From positions 1 through 64,000 of the forward strand of contig JAIESC010000010.1 of assembly GCA_019746355.1 (NCBI GenBank): a stretch of 64,000 bases of DNA, in the 5' to 3' direction. The DNA is from Xanthobacteraceae bacterium (GTDB lineage Bacteria; Pseudomonadota; Alphaproteobacteria; Rhizobiales; Xanthobacteraceae). The position numbers and the translations under genes are program-made. Positions 44,472-52,409 of the stretch are shown here, one piece after another; position 1 is the first letter of the stretch; each line of letters begins with the position of its first letter. A model generated the notes under the pieces. That model was not told the DNA's origin, did no database searches, and saw only the letters and a program-made list of their open reading frames with translations.

Positions 44472-45608
44472 ATGCCGTGGAGCAATCAGGGCGGCGGGCC
44501 CTGGGGATCGGGCGGATCGAGGGGCCCCTGGGGCTCCGGACCGCAGTCGTCCGGGCCGACCCCGCCGGACCTCGAGGAATTGCTGCGCCGCAGCCAGGAC
44601 AAGCTCAAGACCGTGCTGCCCGGCGGCAATCTGGGGGGGCGCGGGTTCCTGGTGCTGGTGCTCGGCGCCGTGGCGCTGTGGCTTCTGTCGGGCTTCTTCC
44701 GCGTCGAGCCCGACGAGGTCGGCGTGGTGATGCGCTTCGGCAAGCAGGTGCGCGAGGTGCAGCCGGGCCTGAACTACCACTTCCCGTATCCGATCGAGAC
44801 CGTGCTGACACCCAAGGCGCTGCAGCAGCGCAAGATCGACGTCGGCATGCGCATCGTCGACGATCTTCGCCGCGGCACCACGGTGCGTGACGTGCCGGAA
44901 GAAAGCCTGATGCTGACCGGCGACGAGAACATCGTCGACGTCGACTTCTCGGTGCTGTGGCGGATCGATCCGAAGGCGGATGGCGTCGGCAAATATCTGT
45001 TCAACATCCAGAACCCCGAAGGCACGGTGAAGGCGGTGGCGGAAAGCGCCATGCGCGAGGTGATCGGCCGCTCGGAAATCCAGCAGGTGCTGACCGTCCG
45101 TCAGCCGATCGAAACGGCGGTGCAGGATCTGATGCAGAAGACGCTCGACCAGTACGGCGCCGGCGTCGTGATCCAGCAGGTGCAGATGCAGAAGGTCGAC
45201 CCGCCGCAGCAGGTGATCGACTCGTTCCGCGACGTGCAGGCGGCGCGCGCCGACCTCGAGCGCGCGCAGAACGAGGCGCAGACCTACGCCAACCGGGTGG
45301 TGCCGGAGGCGCGCGGCCGCGCCGCGCAAATCCTGCAGGCCGCGGACGCCTACAAGTCGCAGACGGTGGCTGAGGCGGTCGGCCAGACCGCGCGCTTCTC
45401 CAAGATCTACGATGAGTACAAGAAGGCGCCCGACGTCACGCGCAAGCGCATGTATCTGGAGACGATGGAGCGTCTCCTGGCCGGCACCGACAAGATCATC
45501 CTCGATTCAGGCGGCCAGTCCGGAATCGGTGTGGTGCCTTACTTGCCGTTGAACGAGCTCACGCGGCGTCCGCCGCAACAGCAGCAGCCGAGTGGAGGCG
45601 CACGATGA
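44472..45608 (+). CDS. hflK: HflK, band-7/SPFH modulator of FtsH
   Basis: 378-residue protein with a Gly/Pro/Ser-rich cytoplasmic N-terminus (W-S-N-Q-G-G-G-P-W), one TM helix around residue 60-75, then an SPFH/band-7 domain (E-P-D-E-V-G-V-V-M-R-F-G-K, R-E-V-I-G-R-S-E-I-Q-Q-V-L-T) and a coiled-coil rich in E-R-A-Q-N-E-A-Q. With HflC it encages the membrane protease FtsH. Overlaps hflC by 4 nt (ATGA). Confidence 0.95.
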   Translation: MPWSNQGGGPWGSGGSRGPWGSGPQSSGPTPPDLEELLRRSQDKLKTVLPGGNLGGRGFLVLVLGAVALWLLSGFFRVEPDEVGVVMRFGKQVREVQPGLNYHFPYPIETVLTPKALQQRKIDVGMRIVDDLRRGTTVRDVPEESLMLTGDENIVDVDFSVLWRIDPKADGVGKYLFNIQNPEGTVKAVAESAMREVIGRSEIQQVLTVRQPIETAVQDLMQKTLDQYGAGVVIQQVQMQKVDPPQQVIDSFRDVQAARADLERAQNEAQTYANRVVPEARGRAAQILQAADAYKSQTVAEAVGQTARFSKIYDEYKKAPDVTRKRMYLETMERLLAGTDKIILDSGGQSGIGVVPYLPLNELTRRPPQQQQPSGGAR

Positions 45609-46543
45609 GAATGGGTATCGCCGGAGGCGTTGTCCTCGTTCTCCTCCTGGTCGCCGTCGTGCTCGGCTGGTCGTCGCTGTTCACGGTCTATCAGACCCAG
45701 CAGGCGATCGTCGTGCGGCTCGGCGAGCCGGTTCGCGTCGTCACCGAGCCCGGCCTCAACTTCAAGGTTCCGCTGATCGACAGCGTGATCGGCATCGACA
45801 AGCGCATCCTCGACCTGGAAAACCCGGCGCAGGAGGTGATCGCCTCCGACCAGAAGCGCCTGGTGGTCGATGCGTTCGCGCGCTATCGCATCCAGGACCC
45901 GCTGCGCTTCTACCAGCGGGTCGGCACCATCCAGGGCGCCAACGCGCAGCTTTCGGTGCTGCTCAACGCCGCGATCCGGCGCGTGCTGGGCGAGGCGACG
46001 CTCACCCACGTGGTGCGCGACGAGCGCGCGCAGCTCATGTCCAAGGTGCGCGAGCAACTCGACCGCGACGCGCGTGACTTCGGCATCTCGATCGTGGACG
46101 TGCGAATTCGCCGTGCCGACCTGCCGGACCAGAACAGTCAGGCGGTCTATCAGCGGATGCAGACCGAGCGTCAACGCGAGGCCGCCGAGTTCCGCGCCCA
46201 GGGCAGCCAGCGCTCGCAGGAGATCCGTTCCAAGGCCGACCGCGACGTGACCGTGCTCGTCGCAGAAGCCACGTCGAAGGCCGAGCAGGCACGCGGCGAG
46301 GGCGACGCCGAGCGCAACCGCATCTTCGCCGAGGCGTTCGGCAAGGACCCGGACTTCTTCTCCTTCTACCGCTCGATGCAGGCCTACGAGACCGGCATGC
46401 GCCACAACGACACGCGCATGGTGCTGAACCCGGAGTCGGAGTTCTTCCGATATTTCGTCGATCCGTCGGGCAAGCCCCGTGACGGCGCGGGTTCGTCGGC
46501 CAATGGGCGGACGCCTCCGGCGGCTCCGGCTCCGGCACGCTAA
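45605..46543 (+). CDS. hflC: HflC, band-7/SPFH modulator of FtsH
   Basis: 312-residue partner of HflK with an N-terminal TM helix followed by Y-Q-T-Q-Q-A-I-V-V-R-L-G-E-P and the SPFH domain; R-A-D-L-P-D-Q-N-S-Q-A-V-Y-Q-R-M is typical of HflC, and a coiled coil with S-K-A-E-Q-A-R-G-E-G follows. Ala/Pro-rich C-terminal tail. Confidence 0.95.
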   Translation: MRMGIAGGVVLVLLLVAVVLGWSSLFTVYQTQQAIVVRLGEPVRVVTEPGLNFKVPLIDSVIGIDKRILDLENPAQEVIASDQKRLVVDAFARYRIQDPLRFYQRVGTIQGANAQLSVLLNAAIRRVLGEATLTHVVRDERAQLMSKVREQLDRDARDFGISIVDVRIRRADLPDQNSQAVYQRMQTERQREAAEFRAQGSQRSQEIRSKADRDVTVLVAEATSKAEQARGEGDAERNRIFAEAFGKDPDFFSFYRSMQAYETGMRHNDTRMVLNPESEFFRYFVDPSGKPRDGAGSSANGRTPPAAPAPAR

Positions 46544-46588
46544 GTTCCGGGGCCGCTATAAAACACGGGGAGGGGGCTGCGGGCAGCG

Positions 46589-46774
46589 ATGTCCGATTTT
46601 GTGGTTGCGATCGGTCTCGTGCTGGCGATGGAGGGGATTCTGTTCGCCGCGTTTCCGGGCGCGGTGAAACAGGCCATGGCCCATGTGACGGAAACGCCTG
46701 ACACGGCGTTGCGGACCATCGGGATAGTATCGGCGGTGATCGGCGTTGTGCTGGTGTGGTTCGTGCGCGGTTAG
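46589..46774 (+). CDS. DUF2065 (YjeT-like) small membrane protein
   Basis: 61 residues with two TM helices (V-A-I-G-L-V-L-A-M-E-G-I-L-F-A-A-F and I-G-I-V-S-A-V-I-G-V-V-L-V-W). The L-V-L-A-M-E-G pattern is the DUF2065 hallmark. Commonly sits between hflC and degP, as here; role unknown. Confidence 0.9.
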   Translation: MSDFVVAIGLVLAMEGILFAAFPGAVKQAMAHVTETPDTALRTIGIVSAVIGVVLVWFVRG

Positions 46775-46908
46775 ATCGGCCGTCCGGGTCGCTTTTCCGC
46801 CTGAATCAGCCGGTTCATACATATCCTGCTGGCGCTAAACGTTGCTTGCTTCCGCCGTGCCGCGGAGGCACTGTCGCCACCAATGCATCCTCAGGAGATT
46901 TGACGGTC

Positions 46909-48408
46909 ATGGCCCGCCTAAACGCCTGGAAGCACGCCTTTTTCCGACCGGCTCTGACCGTGGCCGCCGCCGCGGCCATCGCGCTGCCGGCGCTCGCTGG
47001 GCCCGCTTTCGCGCGCGGGCCGGAGAACATCGCCGACGTTGCCGAAAAAGTGATCGACGCGGTGGTCAACATCTCGACGTCGCAGAAGGTCGAGGGGCGC
47101 GGCGGCGGGGCGCAGCAGACGCCGAACCTGCCGCCGGGCTCGCCGTTCGAGGAGTTCTTCGAGGAGTTCTTCAAGAACCGCCGCGGCCAGGGCGGCGACG
47201 ATTCGACGCCGAACCGCACCCCGCGCCGCGTCAGTTCGCTGGGCTCGGGCTTCATCATCGATGCATCCGGCATCGTCGTCACCAACAACCACGTCATCGC
47301 CGAGGCCGACGAGATCCACGTCATCCTGACCGACGGCTCGCGGCTCAAGGCCGATGTGGTCGGCCGCGATCAGAAGACCGATCTTGCCGTGCTGCGCGTC
47401 AAGCCGACCAAGCCGCTCAAGGCGGTGAAGTTCGCCGATTCCGACAAGGTGCGGCTCGGCGAATGGGTGGTCGCGATCGGCAACCCGTTCAGCCTCGGCG
47501 GCACGGTGACCGCGGGCATCGTCTCCGCGCGCAACCGCGACATCAACTCGGGTCCCTACGACAACTACATTCAGACCGACGCCGCCATCAATCGCGGCAA
47601 CTCGGGCGGCCCGCTGTTCAACCTCGAGGGCGAGGTGATCGGCGTGAACACCGCGATCATCTCGCCGACCGGCGGCTCGATCGGCATCGGCTTCGCCGTG
47701 CCGTCGAAGACCGTGCAGCAGGTGGTCGGCCAGCTCCAGCAGTTCGGCGAGATCCACCGCGGCTGGCTCGGCGTGAAGATCCAGCAGGTCACCGACGAGA
47801 TCGCCGAAAGTCTGCAACTCAAGCCCGCGCGCGGCGCGCTGGTGGCGGTGATCGACGACAAGGGCCCGGCAAAGCCCGCGGGCATCGAGGCCGGCGACGT
47901 GATCGTCAAGTTCGACGGCAAGGACATCAAGGAGATGCGCGATCTGCCGCGCATCGTCGCCGACACGCCGGTCGGCAAGGACGTCGAGGTGCTGATCGTC
48001 CGCAAGGGCAAGGAAGAGAAGAAGACGGTCAAGCTCGGCCGTCTCGAGGACGCCGAGAAGCCGGTCAAGGCGTCGGCGACGCCGAACGCGCCGGCCGACA
48101 AGCCGGTGGTGCAGAAGTCGCTCGGCCTGCAGCTCTCGGGCATGAACGACGATCTGCGCAAGCGCTACAAGATCAAGGACTCGATCAAGGGCGTGGTGAT
48201 CACCGGCGTGGACGCCTCGTCGGCCGCGGCCGACAAGCGGCTCGCCGCCGGCAGCACCATCGTCGCGATCGAGCAGGAGCAGGTGGCGCAGCCGGCCGAC
48301 GTGCAGCGGCGCGTCGACACGCTGAAGAAGGCCGGCAAGAAGACTGCGCTGCTGCTGGTCGCGACCGCCGAGGGCGACATGCTGTTCGTGGCGCTGCCGA
48401 TCGAGTGA
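46909..48408 (+). CDS. degP: DegP/HtrA-type periplasmic serine protease
   Basis: 499-residue HtrA protease. Signal peptide to about residue 35 (cleavage near A-F-A-R), then a trypsin-like domain with the triad His in T-N-N-H-V-I-A, Asp in K-T-D-L-A-V-L and Ser in R-G-N-S-G-G-P-L-F. Two PDZ domains follow: the first around H-R-G-W-L-G-V-K-I-Q, the second after a Lys/Pro-rich linker (S-L-G-L-Q-L-S-G-M). It degrades or refolds misfolded envelope proteins. ATG 46909 has AGGAG 11 nt upstream. Last gene of the hflKC operon, followed by a terminator. Confidence 0.95.
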   Translation: MARLNAWKHAFFRPALTVAAAAAIALPALAGPAFARGPENIADVAEKVIDAVVNISTSQKVEGRGGGAQQTPNLPPGSPFEEFFEEFFKNRRGQGGDDSTPNRTPRRVSSLGSGFIIDASGIVVTNNHVIAEADEIHVILTDGSRLKADVVGRDQKTDLAVLRVKPTKPLKAVKFADSDKVRLGEWVVAIGNPFSLGGTVTAGIVSARNRDINSGPYDNYIQTDAAINRGNSGGPLFNLEGEVIGVNTAIISPTGGSIGIGFAVPSKTVQQVVGQLQQFGEIHRGWLGVKIQQVTDEIAESLQLKPARGALVAVIDDKGPAKPAGIEAGDVIVKFDGKDIKEMRDLPRIVADTPVGKDVEVLIVRKGKEEKKTVKLGRLEDAEKPVKASATPNAPADKPVVQKSLGLQLSGMNDDLRKRYKIKDSIKGVVITGVDASSAAADKRLAAGSTIVAIEQEQVAQPADVQRRVDTLKKAGKKTALLLVATAEGDMLFVALPIE

Positions 48409-48435
48409 GCGGCGACGATAGCGATTGAAGTGCGA

Positions 48436-48466
48436 AGGGCGGCCCTTGTTGGGCCGCCCTTTTCAT
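48436..48466 (+). terminator. Intrinsic terminator after degP
   Basis: AAGGGCGGCCC and GGGCCGCCCTT form an 11-bp stem with loop TTGTT, followed by TTCATTTGATG. It lies 28 nt after the degP stop. Confidence 0.9.
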
Positions 48467-48472
48467 TTGATG

Positions 48473-48786
48473 TTTCGTAGGGTGGGCAAAGCGAAGCGTG
48501 CCCACCTCTTGCTTGCCGTGCAGCACGTGGGCACGCCGCTTCGCGGCTTTGTCCTACTGCGTCAGAAGAGCCGAGGCGCTTGTTGTTGTGCCCTCTCCTT
48601 GTGGGAGAGGGTTACACCGACCGCTCAGCGAAAAGAAAGGGTGAGGGGTGACGGTCCATCGATAGGTCGTAACCCCTCACCCATTCGAATGTACTGCACA
48701 GTTAGTGTAGCCCTCTCCCACAAGGAGAGGGCGCAATAACCAACGGCGGCGTTTTTGACGCAGTAGAATTTGCCCACCCTACGAAA
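48473..48786. repeat. Repeat family F: nested inverted-repeat element (MITE-like)
   Basis: The ends are a perfect 18-bp inverted repeat, TTTCGTAGGGTGGGCAAA at 48473-48490 and its complement at 48769-48786. Inside lie CTACTGCGTCA (48554) / TGACGCAGTAG (48756). Inside that is a 28-bp pair differing at one base (48590-48617 and 48705-48732, GCCCTCTCCTTGTGGGAGAG core). Inside that, GTGAGGGGT / ACCCCTCAC (48641/48672). No transposase frame is present. The right end overlaps the last codons of serB. Confidence 0.88.
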
Positions 48787-49678
48787 CGAACGCCGTGCGC
48801 GGATAGCCCTGCGCGTAAAGCAGCGCCGTGAGATCGCCGTGGTCGATGCGCGCGGCGGCCGCCTCGGCCACCGCGGGCTTGCCGTGATAGGCGACGCCAA
48901 GCCCCGCGGCCTCGATCATCGGGATGTCGTTGGCGCCGTCGCCGATCGCCATGGTTTCCTCGGGCAGCAGCTCAAGCCGCTGTTGCAGCTCACGCAGCGT
49001 CGCGAGCTTGGCCTCCTTGCCGAGGATCGGCTCGGCGACCTGGCCCGAGAGCTTGGCATCGCCATCCACCAGAAGGATGTTGGAGCGGTCCTCGTCGAAG
49101 CCGATCATCGCGCCGATCGTCTGGGTGAACAGCGTAAAGCCGCCGGAGACGAGGCAGGTGTAGGCGCCGTGCGCGCGCATGGTCGCGACCAGCGTTTTGC
49201 CGCCGGGCGTGAGCACGATCCGCTGCGCGATCACTTCGGCTGCGACCGTCTGCGGCAGGCCTTTCAGCAGCGCCACGCGCTCGCGCAGCGCCGGCTCGAA
49301 TGCGATCTCGCCGCGCATCGCCCGCTCGGTGATCGCGGCCACATGCGCCTTCAGGCCCACGTAATCGGCCAGCTCGTCGATGCATTCCTGGCCGATCATG
49401 GTGGAGTCCATGTCGGCGAGGAACAGCCGCTTGCGCCGGTGCGCGAGCGGCTGCACCACCACATCGGCCGGCCGGCCGGCCAGCACCGCCCGAACCGGGG
49501 CGGCCAGCGCCCGTTGGTCATCGGCCGCGGCCGGGGTAAAGGGAATGTCGGCGGCGATTCCGGGGTCGAGCCAGAGCGGGTCTTGGGCCGAAGGCAGCGC
49601 CGCCCGCGCCCGCGCCAGCACGGCGTCATCGAGCACAGGCTTCGCGGGATTGGAGATCAGGGTCGCGACATGAGTCAT
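48779..49678 (-). CDS. serB: Phosphoserine phosphatase
   Basis: 299-residue HAD-superfamily enzyme completing serine synthesis from phosphoserine. After an ACT-like N-terminal domain, HAD motif I is [11 protein letters not shown], followed by E-C-I-D-E-L-A. Motif II is S-G-G-F-T, motif III Lys in L-G-K-E-A-K, motif [11 protein letters not shown]. Start ATG 49678; the frame is open far upstream only as a shadow of miaA. Its 5' end overlaps the divergent miaA start, and its 3' end runs into repeat family F. Confidence 0.95.
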   Translation of the reverse strand: MTHVATLISNPAKPVLDDAVLARARAALPSAQDPLWLDPGIAADIPFTPAAADDQRALAAPVRAVLAGRPADVVVQPLAHRRKRLFLADMDSTMIGQECIDELADYVGLKAHVAAITERAMRGEIAFEPALRERVALLKGLPQTVAAEVIAQRIVLTPGGKTLVATMRAHGAYTCLVSGGFTLFTQTIGAMIGFDEDRSNILLVDGDAKLSGQVAEPILGKEAKLATLRELQQRLELLPEETMAIGDGANDIPMIEAAGLGVAYHGKPAVAEAAAARIDHGDLTALLYAQGYPRTAFVS

Positions 49679-50623
49679 GCGATGCGGGAGTCCGGCCCGA
49701 AAATCCTCGGCGGCAAGCGAGCGGTGCTTATTGCAGGCCCGACCGCGAGCGGCAAGTCGGCGCTGGCGATTGCGCTCGCGGAGCGGCTCGGCGGCACCGT
49801 GGTCAACGCCGATTCCATGCAGGTCTATCGCGACCTGCGCATCATCACCGCGCGGCCCTCGCCGGACGACGAGGCGCGCGTGCCGCATAGGCTCTACGGC
49901 CATGTCGATGCCGCCGAGAACTATTCGGTCGGGCGCTGGTGCGCCGATGCCGGTGCAGCCCTGGACGACATCTGGCGCGATGGGCGCCTGCCGATCCTGG
50001 TGGGCGGCACCGGGCTCTACTTCAAGGCGCTGACCCAGGGGCTCTCCGTGGTGCCGCCGACGCCGCCGGACATCCGCGCCGCGGTGCGGGCGCGGTGCGA
50101 CGCCGAGGGCTCGATGGCCCTGCATGCCGAGCTCGCCCGCCGCGATCCGGCGACCGCGACGAAACTCAAGCCCGGCGACCGGATGCGGATCGCCCGCGCG
50201 CTCGAAGTGCTGGAGGCGACCGGACGCTCGCTCGCCGACTGGCAGCGCGACGGCATGCCGGCGATGCTGGAGCCGGACCGGGCGCTGATGTTCTTCCTCG
50301 ACGTCGAGCGCGACGAGTTGCGCCGCCGGATCGACGCGCGCTTCGACGCGATGCTGGCGCAGGGGGCGCTCGACGAGGTGCGGGCGCTGGCCGCGCGCAA
50401 CCTCGATCCGATGCTGCCGGCGATGAAGGCGCACGGCGTGCCCTGGCTGCGCCGGCATCTCGCGGGCGAAATCACGCTCGCCGAAGCCGCGGAGGGCGGC
50501 AAGGCCGACACCCGCCGCTACACCAAGCGGCAGGTCACCTGGTTCCGGCATCAGATGCCGGGGTGGACATGGGCGGCGCCGGAGACGGTGGCGGATATCG
50601 CCGCGCGCGAGCTTGTCCGCTGA
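49670..50623 (+). CDS. miaA: tRNA dimethylallyltransferase
   Basis: 317-residue MiaA, adding a dimethylallyl group to A37 of tRNAs reading UNN codons. P-loop A-G-P-T-A-S-G-K-S near residue 22, then [21 protein letters not shown] and [11 protein letters not shown] are all family blocks. ATG 49670 is chosen (AGGG 8 nt upstream) over ATG 49682. With 49670, the first 9 nt overlap the divergent serB start, so promoters for each gene must lie inside the other's coding sequence. Confidence 0.95.
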   Translation: MSHAMRESGPKILGGKRAVLIAGPTASGKSALAIALAERLGGTVVNADSMQVYRDLRIITARPSPDDEARVPHRLYGHVDAAENYSVGRWCADAGAALDDIWRDGRLPILVGGTGLYFKALTQGLSVVPPTPPDIRAAVRARCDAEGSMALHAELARRDPATATKLKPGDRMRIARALEVLEATGRSLADWQRDGMPAMLEPDRALMFFLDVERDELRRRIDARFDAMLAQGALDEVRALAARNLDPMLPAMKAHGVPWLRRHLAGEITLAEAAEGGKADTRRYTKRQVTWFRHQMPGWTWAAPETVADIAARELVR

Positions 50624-50922
50624 TGGCCGATGCTGGTGGCGCCTTGGTTCGGAAGTTCGCCCGAATTCTCAGCTTGATTCGCAAGCTTTGATTCTGGAGT
50701 CCCGCGCCGGGCGACGCTATCGAGCGACGAAGGTCCATCGCGGCAGACGCCGATACTCTGATTCACTTCTGCTCTCAGGAGCATAGCCGACGTGGCTTGA
50801 CCTGCTGCTGGTCCCGTCCCGGCGAAACCCGAAGCCGACATCCGTATTGGACCACAGTCCAATCGAGTGAGAATGATCAGAGCCGTAGCCTTGCCCCGTG
50901 CTGCACGGCAGGAGTGCCAGCT
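50624..50922. other. Intergenic stretch resembling a degenerate Bradyrhizobium-type repeat
   Basis: No supportable gene. The segment with CGCGGCAGACGCCGA, CTTCTGCTCTCAGGAGC and CCCGAAGCCGACATCCG is reminiscent of a common degenerate intergenic sequence of Bradyrhizobium and Mesorhizobium genomes; this is recollection, not a search. It presumably holds the promoter of the DUF1254-type gene. Confidence 0.35.
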
Positions 50923-52329
50923 ATGAAAATCGCGTTCATGACGTTCGCCGCGTTGCTTGTCTCAGCCGGCACAGGTCTGACGCAGACCAATTCGGCTGAT
51001 GACCTTGCCCGTCGCGCCGTCGAGCGGCGTGCGGTCGAGGCCATCAACTGGGGCATGTCAGCGGTCAATTTCGATCTTCTCTGCCAGTCGATGGTCAAGG
51101 TTGGTGGCGGGCCAAATCAGGTCGTCTACTGGTCGCGGCTTCCGGACTGGAAGAACCAGACGCTCACTCCCAATCCTGACACCGTCTATCTCTTTCCCTT
51201 CATCAACACGAAGGCGGCGGGGCCGGTTGTGATCGAGATACCACCCGCAGAAGGGGGGTCAATCACAGGTACGATCATGGATGCGTGGCAGGGTCCGCTG
51301 GAGGATGTCGGGCCTGCGGGCGTCGATCAGGGCAGAGGCGGCAAATACCTGGTCCTGCCTCCCCATTACTCGGAGGCGGTGCCGGACGGTTATGTCGTTC
51401 TCGCATCATCCACCTATCAGGGCTGGGCGGGCCTGCGATCAAATATTGCCAGCGGCAGCGATGCAGACGTGGCCAAGGCCGTCGCTTATGGCAAGCGCGT
51501 CAAGGTCTATCCGCTCTCGCAGGCGGCCAATCCGCCATCCACGGTGTTCGTCGACGCGATCGATGTCGTTTTCGACAACATTATTCCTTACGATCTTCGC
51601 TTCTTTCAGGCGCTCGACCGCTTTGTGCAATACGAGCCCTGGCTGCCGCGCGATATCGCCATGATCGACGTGCTGAAATCGCTCGGTATCGAGAAGGGCA
51701 AACCGTTCGCCCCCGATGCCAACACACAGGCTGCGCTCAAAGCCGGGGCGAGGGAAGCGCAGGCGTGGCTGGAAGCACGCTACGAGGCTGGTTTCCCACC
51801 GTACTACCCCGACGCACGCTGGACGCTTCCGGCTTCCCACGAGATCAGCGACACGCAAGCCGCGTTCTGGCAGAAGCTCAACGGATACGCGGTCGATGCA
51901 CGCGGTCTGTTGTACTCCTATGGCTACGCCAGCATCAAACATCTCGGCGTGGGACAGTTCTATCTGATTACCATCCGAGACAAGCAGGGCCGGTTCCTGG
52001 ACGGCGGTCGCACTTATCGAGTGAACGTGCCGCCCAACGTTCCGGTCAAATTGTACTGGTCAGCAACGGATTACGACCGCCTGACCCACACGTTCATCCG
52101 CGATCAAAAGACGCTCAGCCGCTCGTCGCTGAGCCCGGGTTTGCAGAAGAACCCAGACGGTTCCGTCGATCTCTATTTCGGTCCAAAGGCTCCAACAGGG
52201 CACGAAAACAACTGGGTGCCGACCAATCCCGGTGGCAGGTTTGAAGTTTTCTTTCGCCTCTACGGACCTGAGAAGCCGCTGTTCGATAAGACGTGGAGGC
52301 TATCCGACATCGAGGAGGTGAAGTCGTGA
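50923..52329 (+). CDS. Exported DUF1254/DUF1214 domain protein
   Basis: 468-residue protein with a signal peptide (M-K-I-A-F-M-T-F-A-A-L-L-V-S-A, cleavage near G-L-T-Q). DUF1254 block: N-Q-V-V-Y-W-S-R-L-P-D-W-K-N-Q-T-L-T-P-N, N-P-D-T-V-Y-L-F-P-F. DUF1214 block near the C-terminus: R-T-Y-R-V-N-V-P-P-N-V-P, W-S-A-T-D-Y-D-R, P-D-G-S-V-D-L-Y-F-G, N-W-V-P-T-N-P-G-G-R-F. Function of this widespread exported family is unknown. The base composition is somewhat less GC-rich than its neighbours. ATG 50923 has GGAG 8 nt upstream. Confidence 0.9.
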   Translation: MKIAFMTFAALLVSAGTGLTQTNSADDLARRAVERRAVEAINWGMSAVNFDLLCQSMVKVGGGPNQVVYWSRLPDWKNQTLTPNPDTVYLFPFINTKAAGPVVIEIPPAEGGSITGTIMDAWQGPLEDVGPAGVDQGRGGKYLVLPPHYSEAVPDGYVVLASSTYQGWAGLRSNIASGSDADVAKAVAYGKRVKVYPLSQAANPPSTVFVDAIDVVFDNIIPYDLRFFQALDRFVQYEPWLPRDIAMIDVLKSLGIEKGKPFAPDANTQAALKAGAREAQAWLEARYEAGFPPYYPDARWTLPASHEISDTQAAFWQKLNGYAVDARGLLYSYGYASIKHLGVGQFYLITIRDKQGRFLDGGRTYRVNVPPNVPVKLYWSATDYDRLTHTFIRDQKTLSRSSLSPGLQKNPDGSVDLYFGPKAPTGHENNWVPTNPGGRFEVFFRLYGPEKPLFDKTWRLSDIEEVKS

Positions 52330-52409
52330 GGCCGGCGACGCAGCGAAGCGAACATTCAGCGAGCCGCGCAGATCGACCCGAGTTCTGAGGCTGCGCACTA
52401 TAGATAGGG

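Noticed and set aside
48473..48786. Insertion sequence
   Set aside because: Terminal inverted repeats are present but no transposase frame; kept as a MITE-like repeat only.
48779..50551. Apparent 590-residue serB with a long N-terminal extension
   Set aside because: The extension is antisense to miaA; family length and the ATG at 49678 support a 299-residue protein.
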